From positions 744,001 to 808,000 of the forward strand of contig OY723258.1 of NCBI GenBank assembly GCA_963210315.1: a stretch of DNA of 64,000 nt, written 5' to 3'. Every line of letters begins with the position of its first letter. Within the stretch, counting starts at the first letter, position 1. The notes under the pieces are model-generated. The model was not told where the DNA came from, did not search any database, and saw nothing but the letters and a program-made list of their open reading frames with translations. Of this stretch, positions 9,767-19,698 are shown in pieces. The stretch comes from Rhynchopus euleeides (Eukaryota > Euglenozoa > Diplonemea > Diplonemida > Diplonemidae). A program made the translations under genes and the position numbers.

Positions 9767-11307
9767 TGGAGAGCGGACGGACGTGAAAACCCACGTTGCC
9801 TGGGGGAGGTCTGGTAGTGTGTAGTGTGGCGGGCGTATGGCGACCACACGTTAAGCTAAGAGGGGTAGGTCGATGGGTTGTGGGGTGGGGGGGGGGGGTG
9901 GGGAGCGAGGCGTTTCTGGGGAGGGGAGGGGGGGATGTGCTGAGGAAGGTCCCCTCTGATGCTGCTGTCCCAACCCTCACAACCCACCCATGTGTGTTTG
10001 TTTCGTCGGCCTGGCCCCTTGGCATAATGTATATACGTTCTTCATCTGCCATATTTCGCTGCAGCGTTTTTTTTCTTCTTTTCGTTTTTTTTCTTCCGAC
10101 TCGCCCCCCCCTCCGGTGGCGCACACAATTGGTTTTCCCCCGAAGGGGGGGGGGGGGGGTGGAGCTTACGGCTCAAGGATATGAGTCATACCGGACCTCA
10201 GCAGGGTCGGTATTTTCCTTGCTTTGTGTCGCCATCGCCCTTACATCCGTTCCACCCGAATCTCAGCCAGTATAATCCCGACATAATGGATGGATGTGCA
10301 CCAAACAACAGTATCATCTTCCCCCCGCACCCCCCAGCCTCGTATCGAGTGGCCTGCACTTGCGCCGAGACTCATTCAGAATCTGTTTATCGGCACTGCG
10401 GCATGTAGGGAGTGAGCCTCGGGAAAATCCAGGAATTCCAAAAAAAATGGGGAGGGGGTCCAAGCAGGATACGCACACACCGGGCGATGGAGACGTGCAT
10501 GTGACACACGTTCGACAAAGCGGGTGAGTGCACTGCACCCCCTCCCCCCACCCACCCACCCACTCACTCTCTCTCTATGTCAAACATCCCACCCTTGTGT
10601 GTGGAACTGTGAGTGCGGCTCAAAGTGTCACGGGAGGGGGGGTCTCTTGGCCTCCCTTGCCAGTTCGCCTTCTGGGGAAAACCCGACACTCACCCCGCCC
10701 TGTCATCTCTGACCTGTCGTTAGAAAAGAGGGTGGTTTAACGATCATAACGAATCATATCCGGCATGTGTGTTGGCATTGTCACAAGAATAAATGGATCA
10801 AAAATCAAAAGGATAAACAAATGGGGCTAAGCTAGACTGGTGTAACATCTGGATAGATTAATAAAAAACCACAGTGTAGGAGGGCGCCGTACTACGGGCA
10901 CAGAAATATACACAACACAACACACAGACACACAGACCCATGCCACCTCATGATCTGCTCGCCAAAATTCCCCACACTCATTCCCGCATCCACTCCCCTC
11001 TTGTCTTCGACGAATCCCGTTATGTTTTTTTTGAAGAACTCCCCATGTGACCGTGCAACTGACAGCCATTGTGAAAATCCAAAAAAAATCCATAATGCTG
11101 GGGTTTCGTGCAGAAGACCAAACCATGCAATATTGAAAAAAAACAGGGACAGGGGGTGGGGGGGTGGGACAGGGGAGAGGAGAGACAGAGAGAGAGAGAG
11201 AGATGTGGGGGTCAGCGATGTCAGGGAGGCTGCGCACGGCAAGACGGTATACACCCACAAAGATTTCGAACGCAGCCCGCACATCGTGTGCCCCCCCCCC
11301 CCTAGGG
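9767..11307. other. Low-complexity spacer
   Basis: No gene recognised. It holds G-runs near 9889-9898 and 10145-10160, T-rich patches near 10060-10092, a GA repeat near 11185-11202, and a poly-C tract (11291-11302) that abuts the TIR cluster. Confidence 0.45.
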
Positions 11308-11896
11308 CAGTGCTTGCAGAATACGCGTATTCTTCGAAAAACCCAAAATCTGCATACGTGCATACGTATGAATACGCATACGGCTCGAATACGCATACGG
11401 CTGGCAGGTCACAGGTGGAGGAGAGTGGGCCCGGTGCCTGTGCGCCTCCTGTCGTACTGTGGCCTAGGTTCTCAGTGCGCAGTGGGCCCATGTGCCTTGG
11501 TTCGGCCCCTGGTACCTTGGGTCGGGGAAAGCCCATAAGTATGGGCCAGGCCCCACGGCCCGTTTGGCACATGTACCAAGGTACTTGGTACATGTACCTG
11601 GGCCTGGGTGGACCCAAAATCTGATTTTCCCCCAACGGCAAAATCTGGCTCTCTGGGTGCGCATATGTCCCAAAAATGTGTTTCCGGGCATTTTTGGGCA
11701 CAGTAGCGACGTTCTTCGTGCCAGAACAGCAGGAGGCACAGTGGGCAGGCACCAAAGAGTGGCATGTGTGGGGGAAACCCTGCCTGGCAGCGTACAGTGC
11801 AAAAGTATTAACAGACGTATGCAGGCGTTTTTCCGAAATCTGCATACGTGCATACGTATGAATACGCATACGTATGCCCGTATTCGGCGAGCACTG
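11308..11896. mobile_element. 589-bp hAT-like non-autonomous TIR element
   Basis: The ends are inverted: the left starts CAGTGCTTGCAGAATACG and the right complement starts CAGTGCTCGCCGAATACG. Subterminal repeats of ATACGCATACG and GCATACGTGCATACGTATG occur on both sides. It is flanked by the 8-bp direct repeat CCCTAGGG (11300-11307 and 11897-11904), the duplication length expected for hAT transposons. The motif is palindromic, so TIR extension cannot be excluded formally. No transposase is encoded. It sits exactly at the left tip of the adjoining 1.15-kb element. Confidence 0.75.
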
Positions 11897-11899
11897 CCC

Positions 11900-13050
11900 T
11901 AGGGGGGGTCAAATGCCACCCTTTTACGTGGACAAACACGATTTTTCAAAAAACCGGCGCAGAGGCCCCAAAGCCCCCGTAAACCCTCCAAACCCCCCCA
12001 GATCGGTCCGGAAACCCATCGAACCCCACTTTTCCACCATTCCGGGCACCTCAGGTGCCCGAATTGGGGTACCTAAATTTTGTGCCACCGTTTGGTACCG
12101 GACAGTGCCACTGTGTGGGAGGTTGGAAAAGAAAATGCCCCAACACACCACATCTGAGGGTTCCAATGCATGTTGCTTGCCAACCACGTCATCCGGTGGG
12201 TGTCAGGCGCTATGTAGGTGGCATCAGCCAGGTCTTCGATGAGTTCTGGCTTGTATATGTACCTCCCTGCCACCATGCACCGGGAGGCTGCCTGTAGGTA
12301 CGGAACAAGTCCAGATGGTCGTGTGATTCCTGTGCAGCAGTGCTCCACAACCGGGATGTGTTGACAACGACTGTTGCAACACGAGCTGTACATTCCGGGA
12401 ACACACGAAGTGCGCTGTCGTGGTACCCATTGTGCCAGAATTGGTACTTGCTGCGGTCTACTTTGCCTGGCCCAAGAGCACTGGTACTGAACGGTGCAAT
12501 ATGCGTGGCGAGGTGAATGCAACGGAAGGGCGCAAAGTCAATACAGCTCTCGGATGGCGGGTGGTGGTGCCACTAGTGTGTGACGTTCACTCGAGGATAC
12601 AACGCATCACAATGAATCAGCAACCGTGGACCGAGTACAATACGCTCTCTGTGGCTGGTGTGGGGGACAAAGGCAGTGCCTGTGCCGCAGGCAGGGAGGT
12701 ACATATACAAGCCAGAACACATCGAAGACCTGGCTGATGCCACCTACATAGCGCCTGACACCCACCGGATGACGTGGTTGGCAAGCAACATGCATTGCAA
12801 CCCTCAGATGTGGTGTGTTGGGGCATTTTCTTTTCCAACCTCCCACACAGTGGCACTGTCCGGTACCAAACGGTGGCACAAAATTTAGGTACCCCAATTC
12901 GGGCACCTGAGGTGCCCGGAATGGTGGAAAAGTGGGGTTCGATGGGTTTCCGGACCGATCTGGGGGGGTTTGGAGGGTTTACGGGGGCTTTGGGGCCTCT
13001 GCGCCGGTTTTTTGAAAAATCGTGTTTGTCACCCCCATTTGACCCCCCTA
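11900..13050 (+). mobile_element. 1.15-kb long-TIR element, copy 1
   Basis: The ends are TAGGGGGGGTCAAATG and CATTTGACCCCCCTA, with about 370-bp near-identical inverted arms (arm ends near 12290 and 12690) around a roughly 400-bp core. Its right end abuts nine Cs. Its left end was split from a poly-C tract by the later 589-bp element, so the original site was a C-run. The core carries a 105-codon open frame (12420-12737, plus strand; the first ATG may lie slightly inside) that is conserved in the other two copies. Orientation is opposite to copies 2 and 3. Confidence 0.85.
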
Positions 13051-13074
13051 CCCCCCCCCAGTGTAGGCAGGCCC

Positions 13075-13180
13075 TGTATTAAACTGTATTAAACACGTTT
13101 GTATTAAACTGTATTAAACTGTATTAAACTGTATTAAACTGTATTAAACTGTATTAAACTGTATTAAACTGTATTAAACT
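13075..13180. repeat. TGTATTAAAC 10-bp tandem array (left)
   Basis: About ten tandem copies of TGTATTAAAC, several of them perfect. The same unit recurs at 15637-15697. Confidence 0.9.
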
Positions 13181-13189
13181 CGGCGCTTT

Positions 13190-14740
13190 TGAACGATTTT
13201 TGAACGATTTTTGGCCGTGCTCGTCGCGTCCCCCGGTGAGGGGGGACGCTGTTTCGTGTTCTCCTTGCCGCACGGAGGCATTGCCTTACGTCGCCTCTTC
13301 CTCTTTTCCTTTATGGGCGGGTTAGTCTGGCTCAGAGGGCGGGACCGTGCTGATATGCACAGTGACGACTCTCCCTTTTTTTGTTGTGCCCGCCTCCTGC
13401 CGAGTCGTGGCTGCTGCCTCTCAGACTGGGGGCGGGCGGTCGCCGACGCTGACGCGCCTGGCGGCCCGTGGAAAGTGACGTGGGTCTGGGGGTGGGGGGG
13501 GGGGGTGCTGGGGTGTCAGGCCGAAGCCCTTGACCGCTGTTGATTTTTGCAGGTTTCACGAGATCAGGTAGTCCTTCTCGCTGTGCTCCGTCACCCCTGC
13601 CTCAGCCAGGTAGCGTAGGGCCCCCTTGCAGTTGTGCAGCAGCAGGTTGTGCACGTTTGTGGCTGTGAGGTGGTGTCGGGCTGACGCTGTCGCGGGACAG
13701 CCGAAGAATAGGTGCTTCAGCGAGACCCCAGGCGGGGGGCTGTCCGGCGCAAGCTTCAGGCAGGGTTTGCACGGTGGTTGTGCGCTGCCCGGGACGTCGT
13801 GGTCGTACACCAGGCGGTGGTGGTCGGCCCGGAGGCGGCGGATGGTGGTTTCCCCTAAGCGGGTAAGGCCCTCCATGCGGAGGTCAGGGCGCTGCAGTCG
13901 CGTCTCCCCGATTCCTGACCGATACGCGTACACGCTCTCTGTGCGGGGCAACGTGGTCCCGCTGTATATGTGTCGGCGGAGGGTGACACGGGCCGACGCG
14001 AGGCTGATCGGCTCCATCTGGGGCTTGAACGCACCGATCTGCGCCTGCTTGTCAGCAAGTTCGTTCCCTACCACCCCAACATGCGACGGGATGTAGCGGA
14101 GGTGGGTGGTGACATCGTATGTTTGGGCGAGCTTGCGCAGCCTCTGCCAGATGTCCCATTCGGTGGACCCCCTCGCTCGCTGGGGGCCGCTCAGCAGTGC
14201 ATTCAGTGCGCTCTGCGAGTCGGTGAGGATGGCGACCGTTTCGCCTTGGGTTACCACGGTGCATAGGTGGGCGAGGGATTCTCTGATGGCCACCAGCTCT
14301 GCCTGGTAGCTGATGCAACGGAGTCCTGCCGGCCAGGCGAGCTTTTTCTTGAGGCGGCCCTCCGGCATGCTGTACACCGCTGCGCCCGCGCCGCCCTGTT
14401 GCTGCCGCGATGTGGAGTTGGAGACTGACCCGTCGGTGTAGACATGCCAGGCGCACGTCGGGAGGGCCTGGATGGTCTGCTCTGCCAGGTCCCGGAGGGT
14501 GTCTTTCGGGGTGGCGGCCTTCGGGGCGGTGAGCCCCGGCAGCGTCGCCAGGATGTGCACTCGTGGCAGCACCAGGTTCCATTCCCAGGGGGGGATGGGG
14601 TGTGCTGCATGCAGGGGGGCCAGCAGGGGGGTGCGCCCGTCGACCTTCGAGGATTTCACCAGACTCCGTGCCTGATGTAGCCAGCTGCCTCCCGTGTTCC
14701 CGGTATTTAGTTGCGCCCGGTATCCTGGGGAGTGGGGCAC
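13190..14740 (-). mobile_element. 5'-truncated non-LTR retrotransposon, copy A
   Basis: The 3' end lies on the left and finishes in short tandem units (AAATCGTTC on the minus strand). The coding part (14740-13556) includes the RNase H and C-terminal knuckle. The roughly 365-bp 3' UTR is shared with copies B and C. The frame at the right begins with no ATG, so the element is truncated before or within the RT region. Confidence 0.85.
13556..14740 (-). CDS. Retrotransposon C-terminal fragment: RNase H and zinc knuckle
   Basis: About 394 codons open to the stop. RNase HI residues are intact: YTDGS, YQAELVAI, TDSQSAL and HVGVVGNELAD. The domain spans roughly residues 95-240. A later CxxC...HLFFGC knuckle is the standard C-terminal motif of non-LTR elements. 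No reverse transcriptase core is present. The RNase H is the ordinary animal/protist type, unlike that of the retroelement at the left edge of the window, so two families coexist here. Confidence 0.8.
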   Translation of the reverse strand: MPHSPGYRAQLNTGNTGGSWLHQARSLVKSSKVDGRTPLLAPLHAAHPIPPWEWNLVLPRVHILATLPGLTAPKAATPKDTLRDLAEQTIQALPTCAWHVYTDGSVSNSTSRQQQGGAGAAVYSMPEGRLKKKLAWPAGLRCISYQAELVAIRESLAHLCTVVTQGETVAILTDSQSALNALLSGPQRARGSTEWDIWQRLRKLAQTYDVTTHLRYIPSHVGVVGNELADKQAQIGAFKPQMEPISLASARVTLRRHIYSGTTLPRTESVYAYRSGIGETRLQRPDLRMEGLTRLGETTIRRLRADHHRLVYDHDVPGSAQPPCKPCLKLAPDSPPPGVSLKHLFFGCPATASARHHLTATNVHNLLLHNCKGALRYLAEAGVTEHSEKDYLIS

Positions 14741-15058
14741 GCGGCGGAAGCGTTCTTTTTGAGTTTAGTACAAGGTACGTTTGTCACTGCAGGTACGGCA
14801 CCACACAGACCCCCACACAGGAGGATTATCCATCACAGGGCCTAATCTAAGGGGGGTCGGGGGGGGGTCAAAGACCCCCCCCCGCAGTTTGGGCCCCCTG
14901 GGGGGTCACTTTTAGCGGGGGCGGGGGGAGATTTCCCTGGGGACCAGTAGGAATGGGGTCTCCTGGCTGGGGAGCATGTTCAGCCCCGGTGCAGAGCCGC
15001 CTTGAGTCTAAGAGCTGTCTGTCAAGTTCGTGCAGCAAGTCGTTGACACGTGCAAGGA

Positions 15059-15119
15059 ACAGATGCTCACTACCGTGGCCTCCGGCGGCTGGGGGGCTCC
15101 GCCCCCCAGACCCCCCCTG
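15059..15119 (+). repeat. 60-bp hairpin repeat, copy 4
   Basis: ACAGATGCTCACTACCGTGG followed by the G6/C6 hairpin. The downstream flank (CTGTAGCGTGTGCCTG... CTTGAGCGTATGCGA) is partly shared with copies 5 and 6, so the mobile unit is longer than 60 bp. Confidence 0.9.
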
Positions 15120-15176
15120 TAGCGTGTGCCTGTCTCGCAAGTCCTTGAGCGTATGCGAGTGGCCATCTCCGCGTAG

Positions 15177-15203
15177 TCTCGGGCGCGCGAAGCGCGCCCG
15201 AGA
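15177..15203. repeat. GC hairpin with GAA triloop, copy 3
   Basis: Perfect 12-bp stem TCTCGGGCGCGC / GCGCGCCCGAGA around GAA. It lies just downstream of hairpin-repeat copy 4. Confidence 0.9.
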
Positions 15204-15221
15204 AATTTGCACCTGGGAAAA

Positions 15222-15641
15222 ATGTCGGGGGGACGTCCTGCCTGCTGGAGCCACGGTGAGTTCACCGAGGCGACGAAGTGCAAGCACTGTGGCTTGCGCG
15301 CCTCGGGGAAGTCCGCATCGCGGCTCAAGAGCCACCTGCGGGGCTGCGAGAAGGCCCCCGAGGCCGTGAAGCAGAAGGCCACGGACGCCCCCACCACCAC
15401 CCCGAAGAGGAAGGCCCCGGGGACTGACGGCCCAGGACCGGCGAAGCGGATGGCGCTCGGTGTTCCCCTGCCCTCAGCCAGCGAGAGGGCAATGATCGAC
15501 ATCGCCTGGTGTCGGTTCATCTTCAGCCGTGTTGTAGAGAACCCCTACTTCCAGGCCGGGCCCCCTCTCCAAAGAAGCGACACCCCCTCTGCCCCCATGA
15601 CCTGCACACAAGGGTACTATAGTGTACAAAACCTGTATTAA
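15222..15641 (+). pseudogene. BED-finger N-terminal fragment of a hAT transposase
   Basis: The frame starts MSGGRPACW. It has a CxxC-x14-HxxxC finger (KCKHCG...LKSHLRGC), a basic linker (TPKRKAPG) and then a hAT-like motif, AMIDIAWCRFIFSRVVENPYF, resembling the hydrophobic motif after the BED finger in hAT transposases. It stops after about 139 codons at the TGTATTAAAC array, with no DDE core. This is the only transposase remnant seen and links the surrounding TIR elements to hAT. Confidence 0.55.
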
Positions 15642-15697
15642 ACTGTCTTAAACTGTCTTAAACTGTATTAAACCTGTATTAAACTGTATTAAACAGG
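15637..15697. repeat. TGTATTAAAC/TGTCTTAAAC array (right)
   Basis: Six imperfect 10-11-bp units in the same orientation as the left array. Confidence 0.85.
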
Positions 15698-16334
15698 ATG
15701 CAGATTTTGGGGACCTGTATTATACCTACACTGCCCCCCCCCCCCCCGCGACCCCAGCCCACCACCCCCCCAACCCCCCCGTTGACTCTCCACCCTATTT
15801 TTGCTGAAAACTTTGCACCGCGCAGGGGTGAGAGCGTAGATAGAAGCAGTTCAGAGCGCTCCAGACCCTAGCCTATCACATGATGCACGGGAAGCAGGAA
15901 TCACAACCCCGAGACATCTGAACACATCGCTGGTGCTGGCGTGATGCATTTGTTATTTTTTTGGTCTGCTGCCGTTTGCAGCCAACCAGCCCAGGTCAGA
16001 GCGGGGGTGACGTCTCCCAGACAGTCTCTTGCCAGGCACACGCCAACTTGTATTTTTTTTCCAGACAGCAAGGGCGACAGTAATTTATCTTTGTTGGAGA
16101 ACAGGGGAGGGTGAAGTTCGGAGGGGAAGAAAGGGGTGGGGGGAAAATCACTCAGGGTGGGGAAGGTGTGGGTAGACAGGGAATGGGAACAGGGGAGAAC
16201 GGGCGGAATGTTGTTTTTTTTGGTTTTTTTTTGCGCAAAAAAAAATATATACGGGCGTCAAACCAGGCGTGTATCTATTTCACGGAATGAAAATAGGAAT
16301 TTGGGGAAAAAATATTTTTTTGCACTATTTTTTT

Positions 16335-16635
16335 TTGCACTTTTTTCCTTTGGATTTTATTGTGACCCTACTTGGTATTGGCAGAAAATTTTTATGTTCC
16401 CGGTCTTGGATGTGCTCAAACATTCAAAAGAACACATTTTCCGTGGCCAAAAAAATTTTTGCACCCGGAGGTGGGGATGGGGGTGGTGGTCACTACTTTT
16501 TTGCACCATTTTCCTTTGGGTTTTCAGCAGAATTCTTCTATGTTCCCGGTCTTGGATGTGCTCAAACAGTCAAAAGAACACATTTTCCGGGTGCAAACAA
16601 ATGTTGCACCTGGGGGGTGGAGAGGGGGGTCGGAG
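16335..16635. repeat. Imperfect tandem duplication, ~150-bp unit
   Basis: Two units share TTGCAC..TTTTCCTTTGG, ATGTTCCCGGTCTTGGATGT, TCAAAAGAACACATTTTCC and a G-rich end. The ATGTTCCCGG motifs are 146 bp apart. Confidence 0.8.
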
Positions 16636-16673
16636 GGCGGTGGTGTGAGAGGCTTGCTCTCGAGCTCAAACCA

Positions 16674-16733
16674 ACAGATGTTCACTACCGTGGCCTCCGG
16701 CGGCTGGGGGGCTCCGCCCCCCAGACCCCCCTG
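16674..16733 (+). repeat. 60-bp hairpin repeat, copy 5
   Basis: Essentially identical to copy 1. It is followed by CTGTGGCGTGTC and, about 70 bp on, ACTTGAGCGTATGCGACTATGG. Confidence 0.9.
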
Positions 16734-16832
16734 TGGCGTGTCTTTGCGCGACAATTTATCGTCCCCCCATGCGACATGTGCTATCTGTCAGTTGTGTTGT
16801 ACTTGAGCGTATGCGACTATGGAGCCAGGCCA

Positions 16833-16892
16833 ACAGACGTTCGCTACCGTGGCCTCCGGCGGCTGGGGGGCTCCGCCCCCCACACCCCCCTG
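16833..16892 (+). repeat. 60-bp hairpin repeat, copy 6
   Basis: Slightly diverged copy (ACAGACGTTCGCTACCG) with an intact G6/C6 hairpin, 159 bp from copy 5 in the same orientation. Confidence 0.9.
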
Positions 16893-18243
16893 TGGCATGT
16901 GCCTGGTCTTGGAGCCAAGTCCTTGCGCGTACGGGGCTGCGGCATGTCGGTTCCAGCACCCTCGCGGAAGGCTGGGCCCGAGCACTGATCTCTAAGAGAC
17001 GAACCACCTTGCGAATGCGATCGGGTTTGCGGGCTTGCGGCCATGACATCTCGAAAGGGTCGTCATGTTTCGGGTTCGACTTGGTGGGCATCCGTGGCAT
17101 GCAAGAGATGGCACACCAGGAGCCACGCAGCACCAGGTCGACCTGGATCTGATCGAGCTCAGGGGGAAGGAAGCACAGTCACCAAAGTGATATCACCACC
17201 GGCCTCAACCACCAAACTGCAACCGCAGAAGTTCCGCTATTCTCACAAGGGAAGGCGCCCTGGGATGTAGCAGTGATTTGTGTGCAGCGCCATCAAGTGA
17301 CACTGACCGCCTTGAACAGAGAGGTAGTGTACAGATGGCGATCAGTGAGAGGGCGTGCTGTGTCCTTCCACTTCCCCATCTACCTCCATTCGTTCACCGT
17401 TGTTGATAGCGATTTTTTCGCCATTTTTTCGAATCGTATGCATCGGTCAGGCCGAGTGAATCAAAATAGCGCAAAAATCACACCAAAATCTGTGTCTGAG
17501 GCACAGAAATCGTGCAAAAAAGCACCCAAAAAAAGTGCAAAAAAACCAAAATAGGATTTCGAAAATCGGCCAAAATACCCCCAAAATAGAGCCACACCTG
17601 CGTCAAACCCTCACTCTCCTGGGGACTCCGGTCGCCCCTAGGGATGAAAACAAGTCACACGGGCTGCTGATGATTCTGTGTGCAGGTGGGGGGCTTGGGT
17701 ATGGGGATCAGCAGTGAAGGCTTGGGGAAGGTATATGTAGATGAGGGAGTGCTTGTGCTGGGGGCGAGGGCGAGAGGGGGGGGACTTAGCTAAGACTTGC
17801 AATGGCTAAGGCTTAGCGAGACCCACGTGCGTGATGAAAATCGTGTGCTGAAGGGTGGGGAGGAGGGCTGGAAGGGGGAGGGTGCAATAATGGGTAGACA
17901 AGGGGCTTCCACTCAGCAGTGCAGAAAGAAGCAAAGCTCCCCGCCTCACAGAATCGGGAGGGCAGAAGCTGGCATCGTATTGTGCTCTCAGAGTGAATGG
18001 CCCTTCCCTCCCCCCCCCATCGCCTCCCCCCCGAGGTGCCTTTTTTTGGTTCTTTTTTTTTGCCAGCGCATCGGCAGACCACCCGCGAGATGTTTGATGT
18101 GAACAGCAAGCCAAGAGAAGAGAGGGAAAAAAAAGGAACTACCACCACAACAGCTCACTCCACGGATGGGGGTTTTGTCTGCCGGGTGTGGCAAAAAAAA
18201 AATGGAGGCGTTCATCAGAGAGCTCCGCCCGGTGCGACCCCTG

Positions 18244-18539
18244 CGATTTGAACGATTTGAACGATTTTTGGCCGTGCTCGTAGCATTCCCCGTTGAGGGG
18301 GTCGCTATTTCGTGTTCTCCTGGCCGCACGGAGGCATTGCCTTACGTCGCCTCTTCCTCTTTTCCTTTGGTGGTGTGTTGGTCTGGCACAGAGGGCGGGA
18401 CCGTGCTGATATGCACAGTGACGACTCTCCCTTTTGTTTTGTGCCCGCCTCCACCGAGATTCGGCTGATGCCTCTCAGACTGGGGGCGGGCGGTCGCCGA
18501 CGCTGACGCGCCTGGCGGCCTGTGGTAAGTGACGTGGGT
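18244..18539 (-). mobile_element. 3' end fragment of the retrotransposon family, copy C
   Basis: Only the 3' UTR (tail units AAATCGTTC on the minus strand) is present. It is clearly diverged from copies A and B, so it is an older insertion. Confidence 0.8.
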
Positions 18540-19698
18540 GGATTTTGCTTCCAAGAAAGGCGCGCGGTGGGGGTTACCCCCTTCCTGCGGTGCCACAAAG
18601 GAGTGCAAACTGTGGCAAGGCCTGCCGCAGATTTGTTTTTTCTTATAGGGCACTCGCGGTTGGGATCTTCTCTCCCCACCCACACACACACACAGTAAAA
18701 AAGATCCTCCAAATTTTGCTGGCCCTCAAGAGGGCTCGCGCAGATATTGCGTAGTTTGTCAACGAGGAGATTTTTTCAGGGTACAACGCGCCACCCCCTT
18801 CCTGGTATTCCCTCCTTCGGGGGCCCTCCCCCCCGTCACCACACCCCCCCGCGCAGCACAGAGAACAGAGGATCGGCGCGAAGGGCTGGGCACTTAGGCA
18901 GTGCTGCGGCAAGAAAAAAATACAACCACATGCACACACACACACACACCACCACCACCACCGCCGTGGTTGTGCCTGTCGGGCTGTATATGACCCAACC
19001 CAACCGACCAGATCGCCTCTCTTTATAGAACGGCCGCGCGGAGGGGGGGGTGGGGAGTGGGGAGAGAAGATGTCTTGCGGCACAACAAGTGTGGGAGGGG
19101 GAAGGGGGGGTGGGGTGGGGTAATAAAGCAAGGAAAAGCAAGGTATAGACTTCAGCCATCATCCCTTCATTCGTTCTCCCGATTTGCTGGATTCCAATGG
19201 GGGGAGGGGGTTGCGGGAAGGAAGGGTGTGTGTGTGTGTGTGCGTGGGGGGGGCTATCGTGAGAAAAGTGAAGAAACGATAAGGCGTTGTTCTGTGCGCC
19301 AAAAAAAAAGCCCAGCCCGAAAGCGCTGCCAAACTATCATTTCTTCACTGATCCCGAGTGACAAAGGTTCAGGTTCTTGGTATAGTTTCATCGTGAAAGG
19401 GGGAAAAGCCAAGTTCGTTGCATGTTTTTTTTGAAGAACCCTTTTACCTGTTGCCTTCACTTATGCGTGAGGGGCTCGTGGGCACCCTTGGTTGCTGAAC
19501 AATCGCCCACTCCGAAGTGAGGGGGGAAGGCCGAGCCTCTGTGGCTGTCGAAAGGGTGCGCTGTGCAGACCCTTTGCTGATCGCTTCCAACTGTGGCACG
19601 ATGTAGTAGTGTTTTTTTTGCTGCAGCGGCGACTGAGCTGGAAATAAAAACTCGGCGAAAACCTCGGAAAACTGGCGGTCATTCTGATTACTATTTCT
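18540..19698. other. Spacer with microsatellites
   Basis: No gene recognised. It contains CA repeats (18932-18950), a TG repeat (19225-19243) and purine-rich DNA. Confidence 0.45.

Larger units (their letters stand above)
13059..15733. mobile_element. hAT-like composite element with nested retrotransposon fragment
   Basis: The left end CAGTGTAGG and right end CCTACACTG are inverted, and both are flanked by poly-C (13051-13058; 15734 onward), compatible with an 8-C target duplication. Arrays of the 10-bp unit TGTATTAAAC lie just inside both ends (about 13075-13180 and 15637-15697), like subterminal transposase sites. The interior holds a BED-finger fragment and a 5'-truncated retrotransposon copy, so the element is inactive. 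Confidence 0.6.
15734..18243. other. Gene-poor region with tandem duplication and hairpin repeats
   Basis: No gene recognised. It contains a poly-C run, T/A-rich DNA at 16210-16350, a roughly 150-bp tandem duplication, two hairpin-repeat copies, and A-rich DNA at 17460-17600. Confidence 0.5.

Noticed and set aside
10892-11869. 325-codon minus-strand frame
   Set aside because: It runs through the 589-bp TIR element and low-complexity flank, and there is no recognisable domain.
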